From positions 1,570,501 to 1,634,500 of the forward strand of contig CP136571.1 of NCBI GenBank assembly GCA_035192965.1: a DNA stretch of 64,000 nt, given 5' to 3'. The notes under the pieces were generated by a model. The model saw only the letters and a list, made by a program, of their open reading frames with translations, was not told where the DNA came from and did not search any database. This document shows, one piece after another, positions 50,886 through 61,803 of the stretch (positions are counted from its first letter, which is position 1; every line of letters begins with the position of its first letter). A program made the position numbers and the translations under genes. This DNA comes from Fuscovulum sp. Lineage in GTDB: Bacteria; Pseudomonadota; Alphaproteobacteria; Rhodobacterales; Rhodobacteraceae.

Positions 50886-51715
50886 TTGCGCGTCACCCGG
50901 AGCATGCGGTCCAAGAGGATGGCCACCACCACGATGATGAAGCCGGCTTCAAAGCCAAGGGCGGAGTTGACCGAGTTCAGCGCGCGCACGACCGGCACGC
51001 CAAGGCCGTTCGCGCCGACAAGGGCGGCGATCACGACCATGGACAGCGACAGCATGATGGTCTGGTTCAGGCCCGCCATGATCTGCGGCAGCGCATAGGG
51101 CAGTTCGACCTTCCACAGGGTTTGTTTCGGGGTGGCGCCAAAGGCGGTTGCAGCCTCCAGCAAGGCCTGCGGGGTGGTGGAAATGCCCAGATGCGTCAGG
51201 CGGATGGGGGCGGGAAGGACGAAGATCACCGTGGCGATCAGGCCCGGCACCATGCCGAGGCCGAAGAAGACGATGGCCGGGATCAGGTAGACGAACGTGG
51301 GCAGCGTCTGCATCAGATCGAGCACGGGGACCATGGCGCGATACAGGCGCGGGCGGTGCGCGGCGGCAATGCCGATGGGCACGCCAAGCCCCATGCAGAC
51401 GACGCAGGCGGCAAGGATCAGGGTCAGGCTTTCGGTGGTTTCTTCCCAATACCCCTGATTGAGGATGAAGAGAAAACCAACAAGAACGCCGAGGCATACC
51501 TTCCAGGACCGTTGCAGATACCAGGTCAGCGCGATGAAGGCTGCGATGATGATCAGCGGATGGGGGGTTTGCAGCACCCAGAGGATGCCGTCGATCATCG
51601 CCTCCATCACCAGGGAGATCAGGTCGAACAGGGGGCCGAGATTGGTGTTCATCCAGTCGAATACGGCCTTGGCGGCCTTGCCGACGGGTATCTTTGTGTC
51701 TGTCAGCCACTCCAT
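50882..51715 (-). CDS. choW: Choline ABC transporter permease
   Basis: A 277-aa inner-membrane permease of the ProW/OpuAB type. The N-terminus starts with a soluble segment (MEWLTDTKIPVGKAAKAVFDWMNTNLGPLFDLISLVMEAMIDGILWVLQTPHPL), followed by six helices. The EAA loop lies in LLEAATAFGATPKQTLWKVELPYALPQIMAGLNQTIMLSLSMVVIAALVGANGLG. Its stop overlaps the choV start by four bases, so the two are coupled. Confidence 0.93.
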   Translation of the reverse strand: MEWLTDTKIPVGKAAKAVFDWMNTNLGPLFDLISLVMEAMIDGILWVLQTPHPLIIIAAFIALTWYLQRSWKVCLGVLVGFLFILNQGYWEETTESLTLILAACVVCMGLGVPIGIAAAHRPRLYRAMVPVLDLMQTLPTFVYLIPAIVFFGLGMVPGLIATVIFVLPAPIRLTHLGISTTPQALLEAATAFGATPKQTLWKVELPYALPQIMAGLNQTIMLSLSMVVIAALVGANGLGVPVVRALNSVNSALGFEAGFIIVVVAILLDRMLRVTRK

Positions 51716-51730
51716 CTGCGGCCTTCCCCC

Positions 51731-51790
51731 TTCATCTTGGCGGAAAATACCCTGCGGGGGTCCGGGGGCGCAAAGCCCCCGGGTGCCTGC
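51731..51790 (-). repeat. GGGTATTTT-type element copy 2 with GC hairpin
   Basis: 51731-51752 repeats the element at 42833 with one extra base. Next to it is an inverted repeat CCGGGGG/CCCCCGG (about 51763-51783). It lies between choX and choW within the operon and could lower the downstream expression level. Confidence 0.65.
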
Positions 51791-51805
51791 CGCAGGGCGG
51801 AGCGC

Positions 51806-52732
51806 TTATTGCAGGGCGGCGGTGACGGCGGCCTTGGCGTCGCCGCCATCCTTGGTCGTCACGCCTTCGAGCCAGGGTTCCCAGACGGTGGGATTGGCGG
51901 TGAGCCATGCCTTGGCGGCGTCGCGCGGGTCAGCGCCGTCATTGAGGATGGCGCCCATGATTTCGTTTTCCATGGGCAGGGTGAAGGACAGGTTTTGCAG
52001 CAGTTTGCCGGTGTTCGGGCATTCGGCGACATAGCCCGCGCGGGTGTTGGTATAGATCGTCGCGCCGCCGAAATTCGGCCCGAACAGATCATCGCCGCCG
52101 GTGAGGTAGGTCAGCTTGAAGTTCGCGTTCATCGGGTGGGGTTCCCAGGCGAGGAAGACGATGGGTTCGCCGCCTTCGGTTTTGCTGGCCACTTCGGCGA
52201 GCATGCCCTGCTCTGACGATTCGACGATTTCAAAGCCGTCCATGCCGAAGGCGGGGCTGGCGATGGCCTCGAGCACCAGACGGTTGCCGTCATTGCCGGG
52301 TTCGATGCCATAGATCTGGCCGCCGAGGGCGTCCTTGTGATCCTTGATCATCGCGAAGTCGGTGATGCCGAGCGCGGCGCCATGTTCGTTGGTGGCGAGC
52401 GTATATTTTGCGCCTTCGAGGTTGGCGCGGACGGTGTCGACGGTGCCCGCATCGCGATAGGGGGCGATGTCGGCCTCCATCGAGGGCATCCAGTTGCCGA
52501 GGAACACGTCGATATCGCCTTCGGCGAGGCCGGTATAGGTGACGGGAACGGATAGGACCTTGGTTTCCGTCTCGTAGCCGAGCGCTTCGAGGACGAGCGT
52601 CGTCGCGGCGGTGGTGGCGGTGATGTCGGTCCAGCCCACATCCGAGAAGATGACCGTGTCGCAGCCTTCGGCAGCGGCGGCCCCGGCCAGCGCAAGCGAT
52701 GCGGTGCTGGCGAGGAGGAGGTGTTTGAACAT
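51806..52732 (-). CDS. choX: Choline ABC transporter substrate-binding protein
   Basis: A 308-aa periplasmic protein, with signal peptide MFKHLLLASTASLALAGAAAA. The mature domain begins with EGCDTVIFSDVGWTDITATTA and holds tryptophans placed as in ChoX of Sinorhizobium for the cation-pi box: DVGWTD, FLGNWMPSM and FLAWEPHPMN. It binds choline (and possibly betaine) and hands it to ChoWV. The ATG at 52732 has GGGAG eight bases upstream; a longer frame crosses the operator. It is the first gene of choXWV, divergent from betI. Confidence 0.93.
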   Translation of the reverse strand: MFKHLLLASTASLALAGAAAAEGCDTVIFSDVGWTDITATTAATTLVLEALGYETETKVLSVPVTYTGLAEGDIDVFLGNWMPSMEADIAPYRDAGTVDTVRANLEGAKYTLATNEHGAALGITDFAMIKDHKDALGGQIYGIEPGNDGNRLVLEAIASPAFGMDGFEIVESSEQGMLAEVASKTEGGEPIVFLAWEPHPMNANFKLTYLTGGDDLFGPNFGGATIYTNTRAGYVAECPNTGKLLQNLSFTLPMENEIMGAILNDGADPRDAAKAWLTANPTVWEPWLEGVTTKDGGDAKAAVTAALQ

Positions 52733-52760
52733 GAGCGGGTCTCCCTGGCAGTTTTTGTTG

Positions 52761-52774
52761 ATTGACGAGTCAAT
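52761..52774. promoter_or_regulatory. BetI-type operator between choX and betI
   Basis: ATTGACGAGTCAAT is an inverted repeat ATTGAC/GTCAAT, very close to the known BetI target ATTGAACGTTCAAT. It is 28 bases from the choX start and 52 bases from betI, well placed to repress both divergent operons until choline is present. Confidence 0.75.
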
Positions 52775-52826
52775 AGACTTCACGCTTATTCGGTTTGGCA
52801 AGGATTTTCTTGGGGGCCAGACCGAT

Positions 52827-53407
52827 ATGCCGAAGCTTGGGATGGAGCCTATCCGAAAGGCGGCGCTGGTCAAAGCCACGATCACCGAGATCGGGCGGGT
52901 CGGATCGCTGGACGTGACGGTAAGCCAGATTGCCAAGCGGGCGGGCATGTCGAGCGCGTTGGCGCATCATTATTTCGGATCAAAAGAGGACATGTTCCTT
53001 GCCGCGATGCGCCATGTGCTGACGCTGTACGGGGCCGAGGTGCGCGGGGCGCTGGCGGTGGCGACGGGGCCGGAGGCGCGTTTGCGGGCGATTCTGGCGG
53101 CCTCCTTCAGCGCAGGGAATTTCCGGCGCGAGGTGGTGGGGGCCTGGCTGAATTTCTATGTGCTGGCCCAGACGGTTCCCGAGGCGAAGCGGTTGCTGGC
53201 CATTTATCAGGGGCGGCTCCGGTCGAACCTGATGGTGTGTCTGCGGCCCCTTGCAGGCGCGCGGGCGGGCGAGGTCGCTGAAGGGCTGGGCGCGCTGATT
53301 GACGGGCTGTACCTGCGCGAGGTGCTGAAATCCGGGCCGCCTGATGGGCCGGCGGCAGTGGCGGTCGCGCTGGATTATCTGAATGCTCAATTGAAGGGAC
53401 GGGTCGC

Positions 53408-53411
<4 letters not shown>
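52827..53411 (+). CDS. betI: Choline-responsive TetR-family repressor BetI
   Basis: A 194-aa TetR-type repressor. The start at 52827 gives the classical BetI N-terminus [65 protein letters not shown], which includes the helix-turn-helix and the [12 protein letters not shown] recognition helix. The C-terminal ligand-binding domain has the BetI phrases [16 protein letters not shown] and [11 protein letters not shown]. Choline releases BetI from DNA. The stop overlaps betB by four bases. The operator is at 52761-52774. Confidence 0.94.
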
Positions 53412-54848
<1,437 letters not shown>

Positions 54849-54862
<14 letters not shown>

Positions 54863-55859
54863 TCTGCCCAGCCCGGAACGGATCGGCGTGGCGCATCGGG
54901 CGCTGCGCGGCACCGTGCGGCTGACACCGTTGATCGAATCCGATGTTCTGGCGCGGGACTGCGGCGCGGCGCGGCTGTTCGTAAAGGCCGAAGGGTTGCA
55001 GCGGACGGGGTCGTTCAAGCTGCGCGGAGCGCTATGGCGGTTGATGCAGTTGACGGCAGAGGAACGGGCGCGGGGCGTGGTGGCGTTCTCAAGCGGGAAT
55101 TTTGCGCAAGGGCTTGCTGCGGCGGGGCGCGATCTGGGGGTGCCGGTGACCATTGTGATGCCGTGGGATGCGCCCGCGGCAAAGCGGGAAGCGACCGTGG
55201 CGCTGGGGGCCGAGGTGGTGCTGTCGCATCACGGTGATGCCCCGCGCGAGGTGGTGGCGGCAGGCATGGCGCGCGATCTGGCGGCAGAGCGGGGCTTGGT
55301 GTTGCTGCATCCTTTTGACGATGTGGCGGTGATCGCAGGGCAGGGGACAGCGGCGGTCGAGGCGCTGGCGCAGATGCGTGACGCTGGGGCAGTGCCGGAT
55401 GTGGTGGTCTGCCCGGTGGGCGGCGGTGGGCTTATGGGGGGCGTGTCGCTCATGATGCGGGCCGCGCATCCCGGTGTGGCGATCTGGGGCTGCGAGCCGG
55501 TTGGGCATGATGGCATGGGCCGGTCGCTGCGGGCGGGCGAACGGGTGGCAGCACCCGGGGGGCCGACGCTGTGCGATGCGCTTCAGGCGCCGATGCCGGG
55601 CGTGGCGACCTTTGCCGCCTGTCAGGCGGCGGGGGTTACGGGGCTTGCGGTGGCGGATGCGCCCGTCGCGCAGGCCATGGCGCGGGCATTCGAGGTGTTG
55701 AAGCTGGTGCTGGAACCGTCGGGCGCGGTGGCGCTGGCCGCCGTGATGGGCGGGCAGGTGCCAGTGGCGGGCAAGGTGGTGCTTGTGGTGGCCTCGGGCG
55801 GGAATGTCGCCTTTGACCGCTTTGCCGACTGTCTGGCCATGGCCGGGCGGACGAACTGA
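54849..55859 (+). CDS. Threonine/serine dehydratase-like PLP enzyme inside the bet operon
   Basis: A 336-aa fold-type II PLP enzyme. The Schiff-base Lys is in [11 protein letters not shown] (about residue 54), the substrate loop is [10 protein letters not shown], and the phosphate-binding Gly-rich loop is [11 protein letters not shown]. There is no C-terminal ACT domain, so it is of the short, catabolic type related to threonine ammonia-lyase, serine racemase and hydroxyaspartate dehydratase. The ATG at 54849 overlaps the betB 3' end by 14 bases, and betA follows 18 bases after its stop, so it is firmly part of the operon. Its link to choline or betaine metabolism is not known to me; a downstream fate of glycine or serine from betaine degradation is a guess. 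Confidence 0.85.
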
Positions 55860-55877
55860 ACAAGAAGGACTGCGGAT

Positions 55878-57536
55878 ATGTCGGCGGATTTCGTGATCAT
55901 CGGGGCAGGTTCGGCCGGATCGGCCATGGCCTGGCGGTTGGCCGAGGGCGGGGCCATGGTGACGGTGATCGAACATGGCGGCACCGATGCGGGGCCGTTC
56001 ATTCAGATGCCGGCGGCGCTGTCCTATCCGATGAACATGGCGCGCTATGATTGGGGATTCCATACCGAGCCGGAGCCCTATCTGGGTGGGCGGGTGCTGG
56101 CCACGCCGCGCGGCAAAGTGATCGGGGGGTCGTCCAGTATCAACGGGATGGTCTATGTGCGCGGCCATGCGCGGGATTTCGACACCTGGGCCGAGATGGG
56201 GGCGCAGGGGTGGTCTTATGCTGATGTGCTGCCCTATTTCCAGCGGATGGAGCAGTGGCACGGGCAGCGCGACGGGGCCGATCCCAGCTGGCGCGGCGCG
56301 AAGGGGCCGCTGCATGTGACGCGTGGGCCGCGCGAGAACCCGCTGTTCGAGGCGTTCATCCGGGCAGGCGAACAGGCGGGCTATCCGGTGACGCGCGACT
56401 ATAACGGCCAGCAGCAAGAGGGGTTCGGGCCGATGGAGGCCACGATCTTTAACGGCGTGCGGTGGTCGGCGGCGAATGCCTATCTGAAGCCCGCGATCAA
56501 GACCGGGAAGGTGCAAGTCATCCGCGCGCTGGCGCGACGGGTGGTGATCGAGGCTGGCCGCGCTGTGGGCGTGGAGGTTGAACGCGGTGGGCAGATCGAG
56601 GTGATCCCCGCAGCGCGCGAGGTGGTGGTGGCGGCGTCCAGCATCAACACGCCCAAGATCCTGATGCTGTCAGGGATAGGCGCGGGCGCGCATCTGCGCG
56701 AGCACGGGGTGGAGGTGGTGGCAGATCGGCCTGGCGTGGGGGCGAATTTGCAGGACCATCTGGAACTGTATCTGCAGTTTGCCTCCAAGCAGCCCATCAC
56801 GCTGTACAAATACTGGAACCTGATGGGCAAGGCGGTGATCGGGGCGCAGTGGCTGTTCACCAAAAAGGGGTTGGGTGCATCGAACCAGTTTGAGGCTTGT
56901 GCCTTTATCCGGTCGAAGGCCGGGGTGGAATATCCCGATATCCAGTATCATTTCCTGCCGATCGCCGTGCGCTATGACGGCAAAGTCGCGGCCGAAGGGC
57001 ACGGGTTTCAGGCCCATGTCGGACCGATGCGGTCCAAATCGCGGGGGGCTGTGACGCTGCGGTCGGGCGATCCGGCAGTCGCGCCGAAGATCGTGTTCAA
57101 CTACATGTCGCATCCCGAGGATTGGGAGGATTTCCGCAACTGCATCCGCCTGACGCGCGAGATTTTCGGGCAAGAGGCGATGGCGGGGCATGTGAAGCAT
57201 GAGATTCAGCCGGGCGCCGGGGTGCAGACGGATGCAGAGCTGGACGATTTCATCCGCCACCATGCCGAAAGCGCCTATCACCCCTGCGGCACGGCGCGGA
57301 TGGGGCGGCGGGATGATCGGATGGCGGTGGTCGATCCGGAATGCAGGGTGATCGGGGTAGAGGGGCTGCGCGTGGCCGACAGTTCGATCTTTCCGCAGGT
57401 GACGAATGGCAATCTGAACGCGCCGTCCATCATGGTGGGCGAGAAGGCGGCGGATCACCTGCTGGGGCGGACGCCGCTTCCGGCATCGAACCAGGAACCC
57501 TGGATCAACCCGAATTGGCGGGTGGCGCAGCGGTGA
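55878..57536 (+). CDS. betA: Choline dehydrogenase
   Basis: A 552-aa FAD-dependent GMC oxidoreductase that oxidises choline to betaine aldehyde at the membrane. FAD-binding motif [21 protein letters not shown] at residues 5-25, GMC signature 1 around [44 protein letters not shown], signature 2 [20 protein letters not shown], and the catalytic His region [13 protein letters not shown] followed by [20 protein letters not shown] Shine-Dalgarno AGAAGGAC lies before the ATG. It is the last gene of betI-betB-dehydratase-betA. Confidence 0.96.
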   Translation: MSADFVIIGAGSAGSAMAWRLAEGGAMVTVIEHGGTDAGPFIQMPAALSYPMNMARYDWGFHTEPEPYLGGRVLATPRGKVIGGSSSINGMVYVRGHARDFDTWAEMGAQGWSYADVLPYFQRMEQWHGQRDGADPSWRGAKGPLHVTRGPRENPLFEAFIRAGEQAGYPVTRDYNGQQQEGFGPMEATIFNGVRWSAANAYLKPAIKTGKVQVIRALARRVVIEAGRAVGVEVERGGQIEVIPAAREVVVAASSINTPKILMLSGIGAGAHLREHGVEVVADRPGVGANLQDHLELYLQFASKQPITLYKYWNLMGKAVIGAQWLFTKKGLGASNQFEACAFIRSKAGVEYPDIQYHFLPIAVRYDGKVAAEGHGFQAHVGPMRSKSRGAVTLRSGDPAVAPKIVFNYMSHPEDWEDFRNCIRLTREIFGQEAMAGHVKHEIQPGAGVQTDAELDDFIRHHAESAYHPCGTARMGRRDDRMAVVDPECRVIGVEGLRVADSSIFPQVTNGNLNAPSIMVGEKAADHLLGRTPLPASNQEPWINPNWRVAQR

Positions 57537-57641
57537 TGTTCGCGTGTCGTCTGGTGATGATGTTCGCCTTTCGTTCTTGACCAGTTAAGCAAGTGTTAAC
57601 ATTAACCTTGATTTCCGCCCGGTGGCGGCGGAAATCGGGGA

Positions 57642-58295
57642 ATGATGTTAATAATTCGTTCACTGATCGTTCTGGCGCTGCTGGCGGGCCCGACCTTTGC
57701 CCTTGAGGGGCGGGCGCGGGTAGTGGACGGCGATACGCTTGAACTGGCGGGGCAGAAGGTACGGCTGTTCGGGATCGATGCGCCGGAACTGGACCAGGTC
57801 TGTGACCGGGACGGCACGCCCTGGGCCTGTGGGACAGAGGCGCGCGCCATGCTGGCCGGGATCGTGGGGCGCGCGCGCCTGACCTGCACGGTGCAGGATG
57901 TGGATCGCTATGGCCGCGCGGTGGCGGTTTGCCTGCGACAGGATAAGGATGTGGCCGCGCAGATGGTCCGGCAGGGCGGTGCCATCGCCTATCGCCGCTA
58001 TTCGGACCGCTATGTGAATGCGGAAGTCGCAGCGCGGCGTGAGGGGTTGGGGGTCTGGGCGTCGGACTGGATAGAGCCGGAGGCGCATCGCAAGGCGGGC
58101 GCTGGTGCGGCGCAGCCGGTGCCAGAGGCTGGTTGCGCGATCAAGGGCAATATCGGCGCGCAGGGGCGGCGCATCTATCACCTGCCGGGGCAGGCGGATT
58201 ATGACGCGACGCGGATCAACGAGCGGGCGGGGGAGCGGTGGTTCTGTTCCGAAAGCGAGGCGCAAGCGGAAGGATTTCGTCGCGCGGCGCGGTAA
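57642..58295 (+). CDS. Secreted thermonuclease-like protein (SNase fold)
   Basis: A 217-aa exported protein. A signal peptide (MMLIIRSLIVLALLAGPTFA) precedes a staphylococcal-nuclease-like domain (residues 22-140): ARVVDGDTLELAGQKVRLFGIDAPEL, GTEARAMLAGIV, and CTVQDVDRYGRAVAVCL with the DRYGR catalytic Arg. The C-terminal part (about 160-215) holds the phrase GCAIKGNIGAQGRRIYHLPGQADYDATRINERAGERWFCSESEAQAEGFRRA, a small Cys-containing module often fused to such nucleases. It probably degrades nucleic acids outside the cytoplasm. Confidence 0.88.
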   Translation: MMLIIRSLIVLALLAGPTFALEGRARVVDGDTLELAGQKVRLFGIDAPELDQVCDRDGTPWACGTEARAMLAGIVGRARLTCTVQDVDRYGRAVAVCLRQDKDVAAQMVRQGGAIAYRRYSDRYVNAEVAARREGLGVWASDWIEPEAHRKAGAGAAQPVPEAGCAIKGNIGAQGRRIYHLPGQADYDATRINERAGERWFCSESEAQAEGFRRAAR

Positions 58296-58368
58296 GTTGA
58301 CCGAGGTCAAGGCGCGGGGTGCCGGGGTTCCGTAAGGTCTGCGTCAGAACAGACAGAGAGGATGCACC

Positions 58369-58605
58369 ATGTCGAACACGCCGCACGACCTTTATGAAGA
58401 TTTCCCGGAAAAGGCCGAAGCGATCCATGCGATGAAGGCGAAGGATGCGCATTTCGCCCGGATGGTGGAAGAGTATCACGAGGTGAACCGTGCCGTGCAT
58501 CGGGCCGAGACGCTGATTGAACCGACCTCAGCCGAGCACGAGACGGAACTGCGCCAGAAACGGATGCGGCTTAAGGATGCAATCTGGAAGCAGATTGCCG
58601 CCTGA
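58369..58605 (+). CDS. DUF465 (YdcH-like) small protein
   Basis: A 78-aa, charged, all-helical protein: EKAEAIHAMKAKDAHFARMVEEYHEVNRAVHRAETLIEPTSAEHETELRQKRMRLKDAIWKQI. The heptad pattern and the LRQKRMRLKDAIW end are the DUF465/YdcH signature; such proteins are cytoplasmic and of unknown role. An AGAGAGG lies upstream of the ATG at 58369. A strong terminator follows the stop by 12 bases. Confidence 0.88.
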   Translation: MSNTPHDLYEDFPEKAEAIHAMKAKDAHFARMVEEYHEVNRAVHRAETLIEPTSAEHETELRQKRMRLKDAIWKQIAA

Positions 58606-58617
58606 GGGTAGCAGAAG

Positions 58618-58643
58618 GCCCCGGCGCGAGGCCGGGGCTTTAT
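58618..58643 (+). terminator. Rho-independent terminator after DUF465 gene
   Basis: An 8-bp stem GCCCCGGC/GCCGGGGC with a 5-base loop is followed by TTTAT. It overlaps the last base of the convergent pccR gene and may serve both directions. Confidence 0.85.
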
Positions 58644-60049
58644 CAATCTGCGATGTCGTAGGGGAGGAGACCGCGCTTGTCGGGGTCGACCTTGAGGCGG
58701 CGTTCGAGGGGCGGGACGGAGCGTTGGTGGCAGTCGCGCCGTTCGCAGATGCGGCAGGAGATGCCGATGGGTTCGAACCGGCCTTTCAGATCCAGCCCAT
58801 CGGAATAGACGAGGCTGGCGGCATGGGTGATTTCGCAGCCCAAGCCTATGGCATAGCGGCGGACCGGGGCGAGGAAGGCCCCACCCGGTTTTGACACGTC
58901 GCGCGCAAGGCAGAGATAGCGCACGCCATCCGGGGTTTCGGCCAGTTGGCGCAGGAAATGGCCCGGTGTTTCGAACGCGCGATGGACGTTCCACAGCGGG
59001 CATGCCCCGCCGAAACGGGCGAATTGCAGGCGTGTGGCCGAGTGGCGTTTGGTGATGGTGCCGGCCTGATCGACGCGGACGAAGAAGAAGGGGATGCCCT
59101 TGGCACCCGGCCTTTGCAGCGTGGCAAGGCGGTGGGCGACCTGTTCGATGGAGGCGCCGAACAGATCGGCGAGGCGTTCCAGATCGTGCCGGGTTTCCAG
59201 CGCGGCGGCCTGAAAGGCGCGGTAGGGCAGCAGGGCGGCACCAGCAAAGTAGTTCGCCAGCCCGATCTTGGCGATGTCGCGCGCTTCGGGTGTGGCGAAA
59301 CGGGCAAGGTCCAGCGTTGCTTCGATCAGTTCGTTTTGCGTCAGCAGGGCGACCTGGAGCAGAAGCTGAAAGCGCTGGGTGGGCACGGCGGTGCGGTTCG
59401 ACAGGGCAAGCCGCTTGCTGGCCGCGTCATAGCGGCGGGTTTCGGGCTGATCGGTGAAGACAGTGGTGATCCCCCGGCGTTCCAGCGCAGCGATGGCGAT
59501 GCGGGTGATGTCGGTTGCAGGGCCGGTGGGGGTGGCGGGGGCGGCGAAGTTTTCCGCTGCGCGGTCAACGGCATCAATGTAGTTGTCGCAATAGTGGAAG
59601 AAATCGCGGACCTCCTCCCACGGGGAGGGGCGGAGGGAGGCGTCTTCGCGACCCAAGGCCTCGTCCAGTGAGGCGAGGCGTTCGTGTGTTTGACGATAGG
59701 CGCGGTGCAGATCGAGAAAGGCGCGGGCCAGCGCGGGTGCGTTGGAGGCGGCAAGACGCAGGTCGGCCAACGGAGGCGTGGTCTGGGCGAAGACGGGATC
59801 GGCCAAGGCTTCGCGCATGTCAGATACCAGACGTTCGGATTCGCCCACGGTCAGTTCGGTGACGTCGAGCCCGAATTCCTGGGCCAAGGCCAGCACCACC
59901 GAGGCCGAAACGGGCCTGTGGTTGTTTTCCATCTGGTTGAGATAGGGCAGCGACACACCCAGTTTGTCGGCAAAGGTCTTTTGCGTGAGCGACAGGCGGC
60001 CGCGAATCTCGCGCAGCTTGGCCCCGGCATAGAGTTTCTGTGTGGCCAT
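58643..60049 (-). CDS. pccR: Propionyl-CoA carboxylase regulator PccR (ScfR family)
   Basis: A 468-aa short-chain fatty acyl-CoA regulator. N-terminal XRE-type helix-turn-helix (KLREIRGRLSLTQKTFADKLGVSLPYLNQMENNHRPVSASVVLALAQEFG, residues 11-60), a central IrrE/ImmA-like domain without an obvious HExxH zinc motif, and a C-terminal DUF2083-type domain with FFFVRVDQAGTITKRHSATRLQFARFGGACPLWNVHRAFETPG and the Cys-rich end ISCRICERRDCHQRSVPPLERRL. In R. sphaeroides PccR binds acyl-CoA and controls pcc genes through TTTGCAAA sites. Such a palindrome stands just upstream (60062-60089), and pccB is 1.9 kb away. Confidence 0.9.
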   Translation of the reverse strand: MATQKLYAGAKLREIRGRLSLTQKTFADKLGVSLPYLNQMENNHRPVSASVVLALAQEFGLDVTELTVGESERLVSDMREALADPVFAQTTPPLADLRLAASNAPALARAFLDLHRAYRQTHERLASLDEALGREDASLRPSPWEEVRDFFHYCDNYIDAVDRAAENFAAPATPTGPATDITRIAIAALERRGITTVFTDQPETRRYDAASKRLALSNRTAVPTQRFQLLLQVALLTQNELIEATLDLARFATPEARDIAKIGLANYFAGAALLPYRAFQAAALETRHDLERLADLFGASIEQVAHRLATLQRPGAKGIPFFFVRVDQAGTITKRHSATRLQFARFGGACPLWNVHRAFETPGHFLRQLAETPDGVRYLCLARDVSKPGGAFLAPVRRYAIGLGCEITHAASLVYSDGLDLKGRFEPIGISCRICERRDCHQRSVPPLERRLKVDPDKRGLLPYDIAD

Positions 60050-60061
60050 GGCGCGCCCCCT

Positions 60062-60089
60062 TTTGCAAAGCCGTTATCGGCTTTGCAAA
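60062..60089. promoter_or_regulatory. PccR operator palindrome
   Basis: TTTGCAAA (60062-60069) and TTTGCAAA (60082-60089) flank GCCG-TTAT-CGGC. The whole 28 bases are a perfect palindrome with 12-base arms around TTAT. Lying 13-40 bases upstream of the pccR start, it suggests autoregulation. Confidence 0.78.
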
Positions 60090-60098
60090 GCGTGCCCG

Positions 60099-61310
60099 TC
60101 AAGCTGTGAGGCCGAGGGTACGGGCGCGGCGGATGACGGCGAGGATGGAGAAGAGCGCGAGGATGGCCGAGGCGAGCATCAGAAGGACGAGCGGCATCTC
60201 AGTCGCGCCTTCGGTCAGCAGGGTGCCAGCGAGGGCGGCCAGTGCTGCGCCGCCGCCGATCTGGATCGCGCCACCGAGGCCCGAGGCAGTGCCTGCGAGT
60301 TCCGGCTTGATCGACAGCATCCCGGCATTGGCGTTGGGCAGGGTCATGCCGTTTCCGAGGCCGAGGGCGAGGGTGAAGCCGAAAAAGACATAGGGCGAAT
60401 GCACGCCCGCCAGCGTGACGAGGGTCAGCATCGCCAGACCGGAGATGGAGGCGAGGGTGCCCCAGAGGATCATCCGGTTCATGCCCAGCCGAACGGAAAA
60501 GCGCCCGGCGATGAAATTGCCGACCAGATAACCCACCGCGGTGATGGCGAAGAGCAGGCCCACTTCGGACGAGGACAGGCCAAAGACCACATTGCCCACA
60601 TAGGGCGCACCGCCGAGATAAGCGAAGAAGGAGCCCGAGGTGAAGGAGGCGCAACCGACATAGCCCCAAAACCTGCGTGAGCGCAGCAGGCCGGGATAGG
60701 TTCGGATCTGGTCCATCAGCGACACACGGCGCAGGGTGGCCGTTTCGCCAAGGTCGGCCCAGACGAGCGCAAGCGTTGCAAGGCCGAGGATCAGGAGAAG
60801 GGCGAAGTTGGCCTGCCAGCCGAATGCCTCATCCAGCAGGCCGCCGATGACGGGGCCGATCATCGGGACGATGGACATGCCCATGGTCACGTAACCGATC
60901 ATGGATGCGGCCTGCGCATCGGGCACCATGTCGCGCACGACGGCGCGCGAGAGCACCATGCCGGATGCGATGACGGCCTGCGCCATGCGGCAGATCAGGA
61001 AGGTGGTGGCATCGGGCGCGATGAGCGTGCCGATGGTGGCCAGCAGAAACAGCGCGATCGACCAGAGCAGCACCTTGCGACGACCGAAGCGGTCCGAAAT
61101 CGGGCCGATGACGATTTGCAGCAGGGCTGAAAGCGCGAGGTAAAGCGCGACGGACAGTTGCATCAGCCCGTAGGGTACGTTGAACCAGGCCGCCATGCCC
61201 GGAAGCGAAGGCAGGAAGATGTTCATCGTCAGCGCCGATAGCCCCGCCATCAGGATGAGTGTGGCGATGTGCGGGGGCGTGCGGCGGTCAAGGAAGCGGG
61301 AGTTGGTCAT
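60099..61310 (-). CDS. Bcr/CflA-type multidrug efflux MFS transporter
   Basis: A 403-aa major facilitator protein with twelve predicted helices. Subfamily markers are LPSLPGMAAWFNV (helix 1-2 loop), QIVIGPISDRFGRRKVLLW (the conserved RFGRR loop between helices 2 and 3), RMAQAVIASGMVLSRAVVRDM, and GMSIVPMIGPVIGGLLDEAFGWQ (drug-exporter motif C region). It probably exports hydrophobic drugs or metabolites with proton antiport. It ends within 10 bases of the PccR operator on the same strand as pccR; whether they share a transcript is unclear. Confidence 0.9.
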   Translation of the reverse strand: MTNSRFLDRRTPPHIATLILMAGLSALTMNIFLPSLPGMAAWFNVPYGLMQLSVALYLALSALLQIVIGPISDRFGRRKVLLWSIALFLLATIGTLIAPDATTFLICRMAQAVIASGMVLSRAVVRDMVPDAQAASMIGYVTMGMSIVPMIGPVIGGLLDEAFGWQANFALLLILGLATLALVWADLGETATLRRVSLMDQIRTYPGLLRSRRFWGYVGCASFTSGSFFAYLGGAPYVGNVVFGLSSSEVGLLFAITAVGYLVGNFIAGRFSVRLGMNRMILWGTLASISGLAMLTLVTLAGVHSPYVFFGFTLALGLGNGMTLPNANAGMLSIKPELAGTASGLGGAIQIGGGAALAALAGTLLTEGATEMPLVLLMLASAILALFSILAVIRRARTLGLTA

Positions 61311-61384
61311 TGTGTTGCCCTATGCTTTGGCCTTGCCGCTGTCCATGGGCCGGAATGCACAGGGTTGTGTGCGGGTGGGGCCGA

Positions 61385-61738
61385 TCAGGCCCATTTGTGG
61401 AAGATGAAGAAGGCCCCCAGCGCGATGAAGGCAAAGCCGATGGCGTGGTTCCAGGTGAGCGGTTCCTTGAGGTAGAAGACGGAAAAGACGGCAAAAACGG
61501 TGAGGGTGATCACCTCTTGCATCGTTTTGAGTTCGGCGGCCGAGAAATGGCTGTGGCCGATGCGGTTGGCGGGCACTTGCAGCGCGTATTCCGGCAGCGC
61601 GATCAGCCAGCTGGCAAGGATCACCAGCACCAGCGAGGCGGATTTGTATTTCAGATGCCCATACCAGGCGAAGGTCATGAAGATGTTGGAGGCCAGCAGA
61701 AGGCCGATGGTGATGACGGGGACGGGAAGCTGGGTCAT
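61385..61738 (-). CDS. DUF486 (DMT-type) small membrane protein
   Basis: A 117-aa protein with four predicted helices. The sequence MTQLPVPVITIGLLLASNIFMTFAWYGHLKYKSASLVLVILASWLIALPEYALQVPANRIGHSHFSAAELKTMQEVITLTVFAVFSVFYLKEPLTWNHAIGFAFIALGAFFIF is a clear DUF486 match: the ALPEYxLQVPANRIG and QExITLxVFxxFxxxYLxE phrases are diagnostic. It resembles one half of an EamA transporter and may act as a dimer. It is divergent from pccB. Confidence 0.9.
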   Translation of the reverse strand: MTQLPVPVITIGLLLASNIFMTFAWYGHLKYKSASLVLVILASWLIALPEYALQVPANRIGHSHFSAAELKTMQEVITLTVFAVFSVFYLKEPLTWNHAIGFAFIALGAFFIFHKWA

Positions 61739-61803
61739 GGGGGCCTCAAGGCGGCGGATGTTCTGTCTGGGGTGTAAGGCGGGGCAGGGGGGAAGGCGAG
61801 AGA

